A DNA stretch of 64,000 nt, taken from assembly GCA_963755695.1 (NCBI GenBank), contig CAVWLB010000010.1, forward strand, positions 806,001-870,000. Direction: 5' to 3'. The number at the start of each line of letters is the position of its first letter. Positions within the stretch are counted from its first letter, which is position 1. The stretch comes from QHWT01 sp963755695 (GTDB lineage: Bacteria; Acidobacteriota; Vicinamibacteria; Vicinamibacterales; 2-12-FULL-66-21). The position numbers and the translations under genes were made by a program. Of this stretch, positions 38,075-45,838 are shown in pieces. The notes beneath the pieces are model-generated. The model saw only the letters and a list, made by a program, of their open reading frames with translations, did not search any database and was not told the DNA's origin.

Positions 38075-38847
38075 ATGCGACTCAGTGACAAAGTCGCGCT
38101 GATCACGGGTGCGGCGAGCGGCATCGGTCGCGAATCGGCGCTGCTGTTTGGCGTCGGAAGGTGCGGCGATCGTCGCTGTCGACATCGAGGATAAGGGAGG
38201 CAATGAAACCGTCGCCGCTATCGCCGGCACAGGCGGGCGCGCGATCTACGTCCACGCCGACGTCGCGAAGGCATCAGATGCCGAGCGCATGGTTGCCGCA
38301 GCGGAAGAGAAGTTCGGCAAGTTGAACGTGCTGTTCAACAACGCCGGCATCATGGACAGCCGTGACGACGATGCAGTGTCGACCGACGAGAAGGTGTGGG
38401 ATCTGACGATGAACATCAACGCGAAGGGGGTGTTCCTCGGATGCAAGTACGGGATTCCGGCGCTGCGCCGCGCGGGGGGCGGGTCGATCATCAACACGGC
38501 ATCGTTCGTCGCGTTGCTGGGCGCGGCGACGCCACAGATCGCCTACACCGCGAGCAAGGGGGCGGTGCTCGCGCTGACGCGCGAGCTGGCGGTCGTTCAC
38601 GCGCGCGAGAGCATCCGGGTCAACGCGCTCTGCCCGGGGCCGCTGCGCACCGAAATGCTGATGAAATTCCTCGACACCGAGGCCGAAGAAGCAGCGTCGG
38701 CTCGTGCACATCCCAATGGGACGCTTCGGCGAGGCGCAGGAAATCGCCCACGCCGCGCTGTTCCTCGCCTCTGACGAATCGTCGTTCGTGACGGGCACTG
38801 AATTTCTCGTCGATGGCGGCATCACCGCGGCCTACGTGACTGCCTGA
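38075..38847 (+). CDS. SDR-family oxidoreductase, two single-base insertions
   Basis: 257 codons once one extra base near 38151 and one near 38682 are removed. The pieces are VALITGAASGIGRESALLF (the TGxxxGIG nucleotide site), VLFNNAGIMDSRDDD (NNAG), IINTASFVALLG (Ser), YTASKGAVLALTREL (YxxxK), and FLASDESSFVTGTEFLVDGG at the end. The full catalytic set of Asn, Ser, Tyr and Lys is present, so the enzyme looks functional apart from the indels. It is an NAD(P)-dependent alcohol/ketone oxidoreductase of the FabG-like classical type. It lies 44 bp after the ligase and directly before the ALDH, probably in one operon oxidising an amine-derived alcohol. Confidence 0.78.
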
Positions 38848-40279
38848 GTGAGTGTCATGGGCGAGCGTCAGCAAACAATCAGCCCCGTAGACGGATCGGT
38901 TTACACCGAGTTCGAGCTGGCGTCGGCTGACGCGATCGACCGGATGCTCGACGCTGCCACGGCCGCGCAACCGCGATGGAAGGCGGTGCCGATCGACGAG
39001 CGCGCGGCGATCGTGCCGCAGGGCGGCGCAGTTGATGGTCGACGCCGCGGATGCCATCGCGACGGAGCTGACCTGGCAGATGGGCCGGCCGGTCGCGCAG
39101 AGTCCGTTCGAGATCCGACGTGGATTCCAGGAACGGGCCAGGTACATGATCGACATCGCCGGTGACGCGCTGGCGGACATTGCGCTCGGGCCGAAGGAAG
39201 GCTTCCAGCGTTTCATCCGTCGCGAGCCGCTCGGCGTCGTGCTGGTGCTGGCGCCGTGGAACTACCCGTATCTGGCGTCGGTGAACGCGGTCGTTCCCGC
39301 GCTCATGGCCGGGAACAGCGTGATCCTCAAGGTGTCCCAGCAGACGCCGCTGGTGGCGGAGCGTTACGCAGAGGCGTTCCGGGAAGCCGGTCTTCCGGAG
39401 GGGGTCTTTCAGCGTCTTCAGGCAACTCACGACGGACGTTGCTCGGATGATTGGCGATGGCCGCATCGCCTTCGTCTCGTTCACCGGCTCGGTCGAGGGA
39501 GGCTGCGCGGTTCAGCGCGCGGCTTGCAGGCAGTTCATCGCGCACCAACCTGGAGCTCGGCGGCAAGGATCCCGCCTACGTTCGGCCGGATGCGCAGCTG
39601 GAGGCGACGATCGAAAACCTCGTCGACGGCGCGTACTTCAACGCCGGCCAGTCGTGCTGCGCGGTCGAGCGCATCTACGTCCATCGTGACGTCTACCGAT
39701 CGGTTCGTCGACGGCTTCGTCGCGCTGACGCGCGCGTATCGCCTCGGCAATCCGCTGAGCCCGGAGACGACGCTGGGGCCGATGGTTCGCACCGGCGCCG
39801 CCGACTTCGTCCGCGCGCAGATCGCGGAGGCGGCCTCGCAGGGCGCGCGCCCGTTGATCGACTCACGCGAGTTTCCGGCGGACCGGGAAGGCACGCCCTA
39901 TCTTGCGCCGCAGGTGCTGGTGAACGTCGATCACGGCATGCGGGTGATGACCGAGGAAACGTTCGGCCCGGTGGTTGGCGTGATGCCGGTGAAGGATGAC
40001 GACGAGGCGGTCGAGCTGATGAACGACAGCCGCTACGGGCTCACCGCATCGATCTGGACGAGCGATGTCGATGCGGCGATCCGGATCGGCGACCGCGTCG
40101 AGACCGGCACGTGGTTCCTGAACCGGTGCGACTATCTCGATCCGGCGCTGGCGTGGACCGGCGTCAAGGATTCGGGCCGGGGATGCTCGCTGTCACAGCT
40201 CGGATACGAGGCGCTGACTCGTCCCGAAGTCGTTCCACCTGCGTTTGCACTTGTAGACTGGGTCTTGGACGGCGGATAG
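38848..40279 (+). pseudogene. Aldehyde dehydrogenase, four single-base insertions
   Basis: Removing one extra base near each of 39018, 39428, 39542 and 39694 gives a 476-codon ALDH. GTG 38848 opens the frame; ATG 38857 is an equally good start. Motifs: PLGVVLVLAPWNYPYLASVN, MAGNSVILKVSQQTPLVAER, SFTGSVEGG, the general-base Glu in NLELGGKDPAYV, the catalytic Cys in FNAGQSCCAVERIYVH, and EETFGPVVGVMPV. Both catalytic residues are intact. The enzyme would oxidise an aldehyde to an acid with NAD(P); in this setting the substrate may come from an amine or gamma-glutamyl-amine. It ends at a nested REP-like palindrome. Confidence 0.75.
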
Positions 40280-40356
40280 GGCACCTCTTTATCTGTAGGG
40301 CACCTCTCCAGAGGTGCCGGGTGTATTCGGTTGTAGGCCGCGTCTAAAGAGGTGCC
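40280..40356. repeat. REP-like palindromic repeat, copy 3, nested double hairpin between convergent genes
   Basis: The outer arms are perfect 11-mers: GGCACCTCTTT at 40280-40290 and its complement at 40346-40356. Inside is a second perfect hairpin, GGCACCTCT (40299-40307), CC loop, AGAGGTGCC (40310-40318). The element starts at the base after the ALDH stop and runs into the convergent pcaL gene, where it supplies the last four codons and the stop. It probably works as a bidirectional terminator. Confidence 0.8.
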
Positions 40357-41516
40357 TTACCTGAGGGGCCGAGTCCGATCTCATCGGCAGCGATCTGAAA
40401 CGCGGTGTTGGCGGCTGGGACGCCGGCATAGATCGCCACCTGCATCAGAACTTCCTCGAGATCGACCGCTTCGAGATCTGCGGCAAGCCCGGTTCGGACG
40501 TGCAGGCGGAATTCTTCCCAGCGTCCCATCGAGGCGGTCATGGCCAGCACCAGGAGCCGCCGGGTACGGAAATCGAGCGCGGGCCGCGTCCAGATCGTGC
40601 CCCAGGCATAACGGGTAATCAGGTCCTGGAAGTCGCGCGTGAAGTCGGTCGTTGCGGCCGTTGCCCGATCGACGTGCTCGTTCCCGAGGACGGCACGTCT
40701 GACCTGGGTACCCGCCTCGGCTGAATCCTCCACGCGCGGCAGGAGGAACTCCAGAACCGCGGCGCTGAAGGCGCGGGGACGTTCGAGGTTGGACAGATGC
40801 GCCGCCGGCAGATGGACCGCCTTTGACCCCGCAATGGCCTTGACCAATATCTCGCTGTTGCCTTCCCACGGCATCGCCACGTCTGCATCGCCGCAGATCA
40901 CCAACGTCGGCGTGCGGATGGCGCCCAGCGTGGAGGTTTGATCCATGTCGCGGATCGCGGCGCAACAGCCGGCGTAGCCGATCGGATCCGTCGACAGGAG
41001 GGTTCGCTTTGCAGCCACGACGGCGGCTCCCCCCGTCGCGAGCGTCGGAGGGGAGAAAAATCGAGTCATCACGCGGTCGGCCACCGAGCGCATCCCCTGC
41101 TCGAGAACCGTGCGCCGCCGGTCTTCGATAGTCTGCGGCTCCGACAGACGCGGGGTGGTATTGGCGAGCACCAGGTGTGTGAGTCGGCTCGATGCATGCA
41201 CTCCAAGCCACTGGCCGACCATGCCACCCAGAGACAACCCGCAGAACGCGAACCTGCCGATTCCCAGCGCGTCAGCCAGGGCAAGAGCGTCGCGAGCGAG
41301 CTGTTCGACGCTGTAATCGCCCGGGGTTGGGTCGGACGCGCCGTGGCCCCGAGTGTCGTAGCGCAGCACTCGCATGCGTGGGCCGAGGTCCGCCGACAGT
41401 TGATCCCACATGCCATGGTCGAGGCCGAGCGAATGCGACAGCATCACGACCGGGTCGCCTTCGATCCCGTCGAACCGGTAGAAGCAGCGGTGATCCTCGA
41501 GTCTGACGAGAGGCAT
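40344..41516 (-). CDS. pcaL: Fused 3-oxoadipate enol-lactonase / 4-carboxymuconolactone decarboxylase
   Basis: A 390-residue fusion. Residues 1-255 are an alpha/beta-hydrolase enol-lactonase (PcaD-like): VMLSHSLGLDHGMWDQ, the nucleophile Ser in FCGLSLGGMVGQWLG, acid Asp in ICGDADVAMP, and a His in PAAHLSNLE. Residues about 270-385 are a carboxymuconolactone decarboxylase (PcaC-like): DLITRYAWGTIWTRPALDFR, then EEFRLHVRTGL and YAGVPAANTAFQ. Together they convert 4-carboxymuconolactone to 3-oxoadipate enol-lactone and then to 3-oxoadipate in the cytoplasm. It is the last gene of the pca operon, 5 bp after pcaB. The final residues KAPL and the stop lie within a REP-like repeat, so the tail is probably not ancestral. 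Confidence 0.92.
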   Translation of the reverse strand: MPLVRLEDHRCFYRFDGIEGDPVVMLSHSLGLDHGMWDQLSADLGPRMRVLRYDTRGHGASDPTPGDYSVEQLARDALALADALGIGRFAFCGLSLGGMVGQWLGVHASSRLTHLVLANTTPRLSEPQTIEDRRRTVLEQGMRSVADRVMTRFFSPPTLATGGAAVVAAKRTLLSTDPIGYAGCCAAIRDMDQTSTLGAIRTPTLVICGDADVAMPWEGNSEILVKAIAGSKAVHLPAAHLSNLERPRAFSAAVLEFLLPRVEDSAEAGTQVRRAVLGNEHVDRATAATTDFTRDFQDLITRYAWGTIWTRPALDFRTRRLLVLAMTASMGRWEEFRLHVRTGLAADLEAVDLEEVLMQVAIYAGVPAANTAFQIAADEIGLGPSGKAPL

Positions 41517-41521
41517 CGCGA

Positions 41522-42862
41522 TCAGTCCAAGCCGTGCGCCGAAGTGGTAGACAACAGCTCTTTGCGAATCATTTCGGATGCCCCCAGGTATGCCTCAGGA
41601 TGCATCAGTTCGTCTACCTGGCCAGGCGACAAGACTCGCGCAACCTCAGGGTTCTGTTTGAGCGCTTCCGCCAAGGTGGCTCCGCTCGTGCGGCTCCGCT
41701 GTACGGCTTCTTCGACGAGCCGCTGGGCAGCAGTGCGTCCGAGTGACGGCCGCAACAGGATCGAGGCGCGTTCGGCGAAAATGATTCCGTTGGTCGCGTC
41801 GATATTTGCGCGCATCCTCTCCGGGTAGACCTCGAGTGTTTCGATGACCTGGGCGAGCGAGGCGAGCGCCGAACCGGTCGTCTGGACGGCATCGGCGACC
41901 AGCGGCCACTCGGCCTGCCAACCTCCTACGGATCGCTCGTGCTCCTGGATCATGCCGGCGAAAAAAGCGGAAACAACTCCCGGCATCCGCACGCCGGCGG
42001 CAAGCGTTACGGCGCAGCCCGACGGGTTGCGCTTGTGTGGCATCGTCGACGACCCGCCACCGGATTCAGCAGCCTCGCCGATTTCGGCCTGCATCATGAG
42101 CGCGACGTCGCGGGCAATCTTCGCGAGCGCAGCGGTGTAGAGGCTGGATGATGCGACCACATTGGCCAGGCGATCCCGGTGGGTATGCCAAGGTGCTGCG
42201 GGCGCGAGTCCCAGATCGTGCGCCAGTACCCGGGCGACGTTGGGACCATCCTCTCCGAGCGCGGCGAGCGTGCCAGACGCGCCGCCGAACTGAATCACGG
42301 CGGCGCTGTCGAACGCGCCGTGCAGAGAGGTCCAGCTACGTTCGGCCGCGGCATACCATCCGGCAGCTTTGAGGCCGAAGGTGATCGGCGTGGCCGGCTG
42401 CAGCAGCGTGCGGCCGAGCATTACCGTTGATGCGTGATTGTTGGACAGCGAGCGCAGGGCGCGGACGAGTCGCACGTGGTCCTTTTTGAGGACTTCGTGT
42501 GCGCGGGTGAGTAGCATCAGCATCGCCGAATCGGCGACGTCCTGGCTGGTCGCACCCCAGTGGACGAATCCTGAGCTCGGCTCGTCGATCGCGCTGACCC
42601 GCCGGGTCAGGGCCTCGACCAGCGGAATCGACGGAGTGGCGGACTGCCGCGCCGCCCGCGCGATCGCCAGCGGATCGAAATCATCGGCACGGGCCGCGTT
42701 CGCGATGATGTCGGCCGCGCGAGGCGGGATGATCCCAGCCTGCGCTTCCACGCGTGCCAGAGCGGCCTCGAAGTCGAGCATCGCTCGGAGCACGGATGCG
42801 TCGGAGAAGATGTCCGCGAGCGCATCGGTGGTCGCAAGACAATCGATCAGGCGAGAGGTCAT
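41522..42862 (-). CDS. pcaB: 3-carboxy-cis,cis-muconate cycloisomerase
   Basis: 446 residues of the fumarase/aspartase superfamily, with the signature loop GGSSTMPHKRNPSGCAV around residues 265-285 and an early SGFVHWGATSQDVADSAM substrate motif. Together these mark the PcaB group. The enzyme lactonises 3-carboxy-cis,cis-muconate to 4-carboxymuconolactone, the step between the dioxygenase PcaGH and the decarboxylase half of PcaL. It lies 10 bp after pcaG and 5 bp before pcaL in an order that follows the pathway. No frameshift. Confidence 0.93.
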   Translation of the reverse strand: MTSRLIDCLATTDALADIFSDASVLRAMLDFEAALARVEAQAGIIPPRAADIIANAARADDFDPLAIARAARQSATPSIPLVEALTRRVSAIDEPSSGFVHWGATSQDVADSAMLMLLTRAHEVLKKDHVRLVRALRSLSNNHASTVMLGRTLLQPATPITFGLKAAGWYAAAERSWTSLHGAFDSAAVIQFGGASGTLAALGEDGPNVARVLAHDLGLAPAAPWHTHRDRLANVVASSSLYTAALAKIARDVALMMQAEIGEAAESGGGSSTMPHKRNPSGCAVTLAAGVRMPGVVSAFFAGMIQEHERSVGGWQAEWPLVADAVQTTGSALASLAQVIETLEVYPERMRANIDATNGIIFAERASILLRPSLGRTAAQRLVEEAVQRSRTSGATLAEALKQNPEVARVLSPGQVDELMHPEAYLGASEMIRKELLSTTSAHGLD

Positions 42863-42872
42863 CCTCCGGCTC

Positions 42873-43418
42873 TCACAGATCGAAGAATGGGGTTTCCCGC
42901 TCGCCTTGAAGGCGAATCACGAATTCCCACACCCGTCCTCCGTCAATCGGCGAGGCCAGAAGCAATGGTCTTCGGTCGTCAGCGATGAGCGCAAGCACGG
43001 GGTCGTGCTCGAGCGCGGTATCGCCCGCAAAGTAGATGCGGGTATAGAGCTGACGGAGCAGGCCGCGCGCAAAGAGACACACGTTGACGTGCGGTGCCTG
43101 AACGCCGCCCTGTCCGTCTGCTACCGGACCGGGACGGATCGTTTCGAACGTGCACGAGCCATCTTGATTGGTCGCCAGCCGTCCGAACCCGCTGAACGGC
43201 GCGTGGCCATAGTTGCCGTTGGCGTCGGCCTGGTAAGTTTCAATCAGGCAATCTGGCACCGGCGCTCCGTCTCCATCGACGACCCGCAAGCGCAGTTGCA
43301 GACGTTCGCCTGGCATGTCCGGCCCGACCAGTGAACCCAACGCATCAGTGGCGGCAAGGCCCACCTGAAAAAATGGGCCGACGGTTTGAGACGGCGTTGC
43401 GATATGAGGCGCGTCCAT
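42873..43418 (-). CDS. pcaG: Protocatechuate 3,4-dioxygenase, alpha subunit
   Basis: 181 residues from ATG 43418, which shares one base with the pcaH stop (TGATG); the open frame continues upstream but overlaps pcaH. The N-terminus IATPSQTVGPFFQVGL is the typical PcaG start. The rest is the intradiol-dioxygenase beta-sandwich (PDCLIETYQADANGNYGH, then VQAPHVNVCLFARGLLRQLY). In this family the alpha chain lacks the iron ligands and pairs with PcaH to form the active site. It is translationally coupled to pcaH, which favours 1:1 assembly. Confidence 0.93.
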   Translation of the reverse strand: MDAPHIATPSQTVGPFFQVGLAATDALGSLVGPDMPGERLQLRLRVVDGDGAPVPDCLIETYQADANGNYGHAPFSGFGRLATNQDGSCTFETIRPGPVADGQGGVQAPHVNVCLFARGLLRQLYTRIYFAGDTALEHDPVLALIADDRRPLLLASPIDGGRVWEFVIRLQGERETPFFDL

Positions 43419-44119
43419 CAGATGCGTTGCTCGAATGGAGTCGACCGGGTGCCACGCAGCACGATGTCGAAGCGATACCCGAGGGCCCACTCCGGCGCCG
43501 TCAGTGCGAGATCGAAGGTCGAGACCAGGCGCTCGCGCGCTCGTTCGTCAGGGATCGACTGCAGGATCGGGTCGTAGGCAAACAGCGGATCGTTCGGAAA
43601 ATACATCTGGGTCACGAGGCGTGACAGGAACGACGAGCCAAAGACCGAAAAATGAATGTGCGCCGGGCGCCACGCGTTGGCGTGGTTCCGCCAGGGATAC
43701 GCGCCCGGCTTGATCGTCACGAAACGATACCGTCCATCCGCATCGGTGAGCGTTCGCCCTGCGCCGGAAAAGTTCGGATCGAGCGGCGCCGGGTGATCGT
43801 CCACCGCATGCGAATATCGACCGGCCGCGTTGCACTGCCAGATCTCGACGAGGGTCTCAGGGATCGGACGACCGCCCTCGTCGAGTACTCGCCCGGAGAC
43901 GATGATGCGCTCGCCGAGCGGGTCGCCGGCATGTTGCCGGGTCAAGTCGTTGTCGGTCTCGCCAATTGGCAAATACCCGAGGACCGGTGCCAGGAGATCC
44001 GCCAGGTTGGGCGGTACCCGGAGCAGCGGTTGTGACGGCGCACGTTTCACCGTCGAACGGTAGGGAGGATAAAGCAGTGACGGCTGACTGCCCGCCTCTC
44101 CAGGTCTGGGGATGATCAC
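43418..44119 (-). CDS. pcaH: Protocatechuate 3,4-dioxygenase, beta subunit
   Basis: 233 residues from GTG 44119, whose GTGA overlaps the pcaJ stop. The domain begins LLRVPPNLADLLAPVLGYLP. The intradiol core has VEIWQCNAAGRYSHAVDDH, with one iron-ligand Tyr, and YPWRNHANAWRPAHIHFSVF, with the second Tyr and both His ligands. All four non-haem Fe(III) ligands expected in PcaH are therefore present. With PcaG it opens the protocatechuate ring between the hydroxyls to give 3-carboxy-cis,cis-muconate. The gene is third in the operon, after the CoA-transferase pair. Confidence 0.93.
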   Translation of the reverse strand: MIIPRPGEAGSQPSLLYPPYRSTVKRAPSQPLLRVPPNLADLLAPVLGYLPIGETDNDLTRQHAGDPLGERIIVSGRVLDEGGRPIPETLVEIWQCNAAGRYSHAVDDHPAPLDPNFSGAGRTLTDADGRYRFVTIKPGAYPWRNHANAWRPAHIHFSVFGSSFLSRLVTQMYFPNDPLFAYDPILQSIPDERARERLVSTFDLALTAPEWALGYRFDIVLRGTRSTPFEQRI

Positions 44120-44922
44120 GCTCGATCCTCGATGTGACGGCGCATTTGCCGGCGGTTCGCGTGTGCCGCGGCCGTGCGGGCATTCAGCTCCCGGAGGACG
44201 TCGAGCTCGGCGCGATCTGGTGCCGGCGTTTCATCGAGATTCGCGGCGAACCGTACAGCCCACGAGGTCTGTTCACGCACCCGCTCGCGAGTGATTCCGG
44301 GATGCAGGCTGACCACCTCGAACTCCTTGGTTTCAGCGTCCGGCTTCATCATACAAAGATCCGTCACGATCAGGGCCGGACCTTCCGTGGTAATCCCCAA
44401 TTCCCGCCGTTCTCGACCGGTGGGCCCGTGTCCGAGCGAGGTCATGAAATCCAGCTTGTTCACGAAGGCGCGGCGCGTCTGCCGCATGACGATGTACATG
44501 CGACCGCAACACGTCGCGATCTCGCTGGCGCCGCCGCTGCCCGGCAGTCGGACGGTTGGTGTGGCATATCCGCCGATCGCGGTGCTGTTGATATTCCCGA
44601 AGCGATCGATCTGCGCGCCGCTGAGAAATCCGATGCCGATTCGTCCGCCTTGCAGCCAGTAAGCAAAAATTTCCGGCACGGAGACCGTAGTCAGCGCGGT
44701 GTCGCAGAGTTCGCCGTCGCCAATCGAGAGCGGCAACACGTCCGGTTTGGTTTCGAGCGTTCCTGATTCGTAGATCAGACGCAGCCGCGGCGCGTGTGTC
44801 AGCCGCGCGAGGTTGCACGCTGCGGACGGCAGTCCGATGCCGACGAAGCAGACATCGTCGTTGGTCAGCGCCCGCGCGGCCGCGACCGTCATCATTTCTT
44901 CAGCTGAATAAGCCAGCGTCAT
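44116..44922 (-). CDS. pcaJ: 3-oxoadipate CoA-transferase, subunit B
   Basis: 268 residues of the family I CoA-transferase beta chain. The candidate catalytic Glu is in LIYESGTLETKP (about residue 52). Further conserved stretches are VGIGLPSAACNLARLTHAP, then GGSGGASEIATCCGRMYIVM-like glycine-rich sequence and ELGITTEGPALIVTDL. The length and ESGTLE form resemble the CatJ/PcaJ and glutaconate CoA-transferase B branch. The pca neighbours make succinyl-CoA:3-oxoadipate the likely reaction. The ATG overlaps pcaI by 4 bp. Confidence 0.87.
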   Translation of the reverse strand: MTLAYSAEEMMTVAAARALTNDDVCFVGIGLPSAACNLARLTHAPRLRLIYESGTLETKPDVLPLSIGDGELCDTALTTVSVPEIFAYWLQGGRIGIGFLSGAQIDRFGNINSTAIGGYATPTVRLPGSGGASEIATCCGRMYIVMRQTRRAFVNKLDFMTSLGHGPTGRERRELGITTEGPALIVTDLCMMKPDAETKEFEVVSLHPGITRERVREQTSWAVRFAANLDETPAPDRAELDVLRELNARTAAAHANRRQMRRHIEDRA

Positions 44923-45809
44923 CGTCTACTCTCTGGGGCGGGTTCGTGGCCGTCAGCGGCGGCTACAGCGGCATACGCGCGGCTGTGAAACACATCCGGC
45001 CGTGCAGCCAGGACGTGTTCACGCATCCACGCCTGGAAGATGTCGCGTTCGCGAGAGATGTCATCCCATGCGGTGTAGAACGCGTTGTCGCGGGCGTAGT
45101 AGCCGTGCGCATACGAGGGATGTGCGCCGCCTGGCACCGTCACGATTGCATCAATCGTCCATGACGGCAGGATCACCGCATTTCGGCCGGTCGACTCGAA
45201 CCGGTCGACTCGCTCCTCGACCGTGACGATCGCCCGCCTCGCGGCAAGAACCGCTTCTTTCTGCACGCCGACGATGCCCTCGACCAGGACATTACCGTCG
45301 CGATCGGCCTGTTGCGCGTGGACGATCGTGACGTCCGGTCGAATCGCGGCAACCGACGCCAGCCGCTCTCCCGTGAACGGGCAGACGACCGATCGGATGT
45401 TGGGATTGACGAGGGACAGATCCGTCCCGCGATAGCCGCGCAGAATGGCACAGGGCATTCCCGCCGCTCCTGCGGCGTACGCGTGGGCCAGACCGGCATG
45501 GGTATGTTCCTCGATTTCGAGCGGACTGGGCCAGCTGTGTTCGATGGCATCTCGCAAGCGATGAAGCGACCCGACCCCGGGGTTTCCTCCCCACGAAAAG
45601 ATCAGCTTCCGCGCACATCCGCTGCCAATCATCTGGTCGTACAAGAGGTCCGGCGTCAGCCTGATCAGAGTGAGATCGCGGATGTCCTGGCGGATAATTT
45701 CGTGACCCGCGGCAAACGGGATCAGATGCGTGAAGCCTTCGAGCGCGACGATGTCGCCCTGGTGCACGAGGCGGGAGATCGCTTCATCGAGCTGGAGGAA
45801 CTCGCTCAT
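44919..45809 (-). CDS. pcaI: 3-oxoadipate CoA-transferase, subunit A
   Basis: 296 residues of the alpha chain: IVALEGFTHLIPFAAGHEII, then IGSGCARKLIFSWGGNPGVG and EEHTHAGLAHAYAAGAAGMP. It belongs to the longer CatI/GctA-like branch. It pairs with the next gene to make 3-oxoadipyl-CoA. It is the first gene of the pca operon, starting 29 bp from the divergent pobA, so its promoter must overlap the pobA start region. A thiolase (pcaF) for the last pathway step is not in the window. Confidence 0.87.
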   Translation of the reverse strand: MSEFLQLDEAISRLVHQGDIVALEGFTHLIPFAAGHEIIRQDIRDLTLIRLTPDLLYDQMIGSGCARKLIFSWGGNPGVGSLHRLRDAIEHSWPSPLEIEEHTHAGLAHAYAAGAAGMPCAILRGYRGTDLSLVNPNIRSVVCPFTGERLASVAAIRPDVTIVHAQQADRDGNVLVEGIVGVQKEAVLAARRAIVTVEERVDRFESTGRNAVILPSWTIDAIVTVPGGAHPSYAHGYYARDNAFYTAWDDISRERDIFQAWMREHVLAARPDVFHSRAYAAVAAADGHEPAPESRR

Positions 45810-45838
45810 CGCGCTCCCATGATAATCGTATCTGCACG
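45810..45838. promoter_or_regulatory. Divergent pca / pobA control region
   Basis: Only 29 bp separate the pcaI ATG (leftward) from the pobA ATG (rightward). The gap contains CATGATAATCGTAT, which offers a GATAAT-like -10 on the plus strand and ATTATC/TACGAT on the minus strand. There is no room for two full promoters plus an operator, so -35 boxes must fall in the coding regions or the start sites overlap. No PcaR-, PcaQ- or PobR-type gene is nearby. Confidence 0.35.

Noticed and set aside
35131..40279. Programmed ribosomal frameshifting as an explanation for the repeated +1 changes
   Set aside because: The sites share no slippery heptamer, stop context or pseudoknot, and six shifts in one enzyme would be unworkable.
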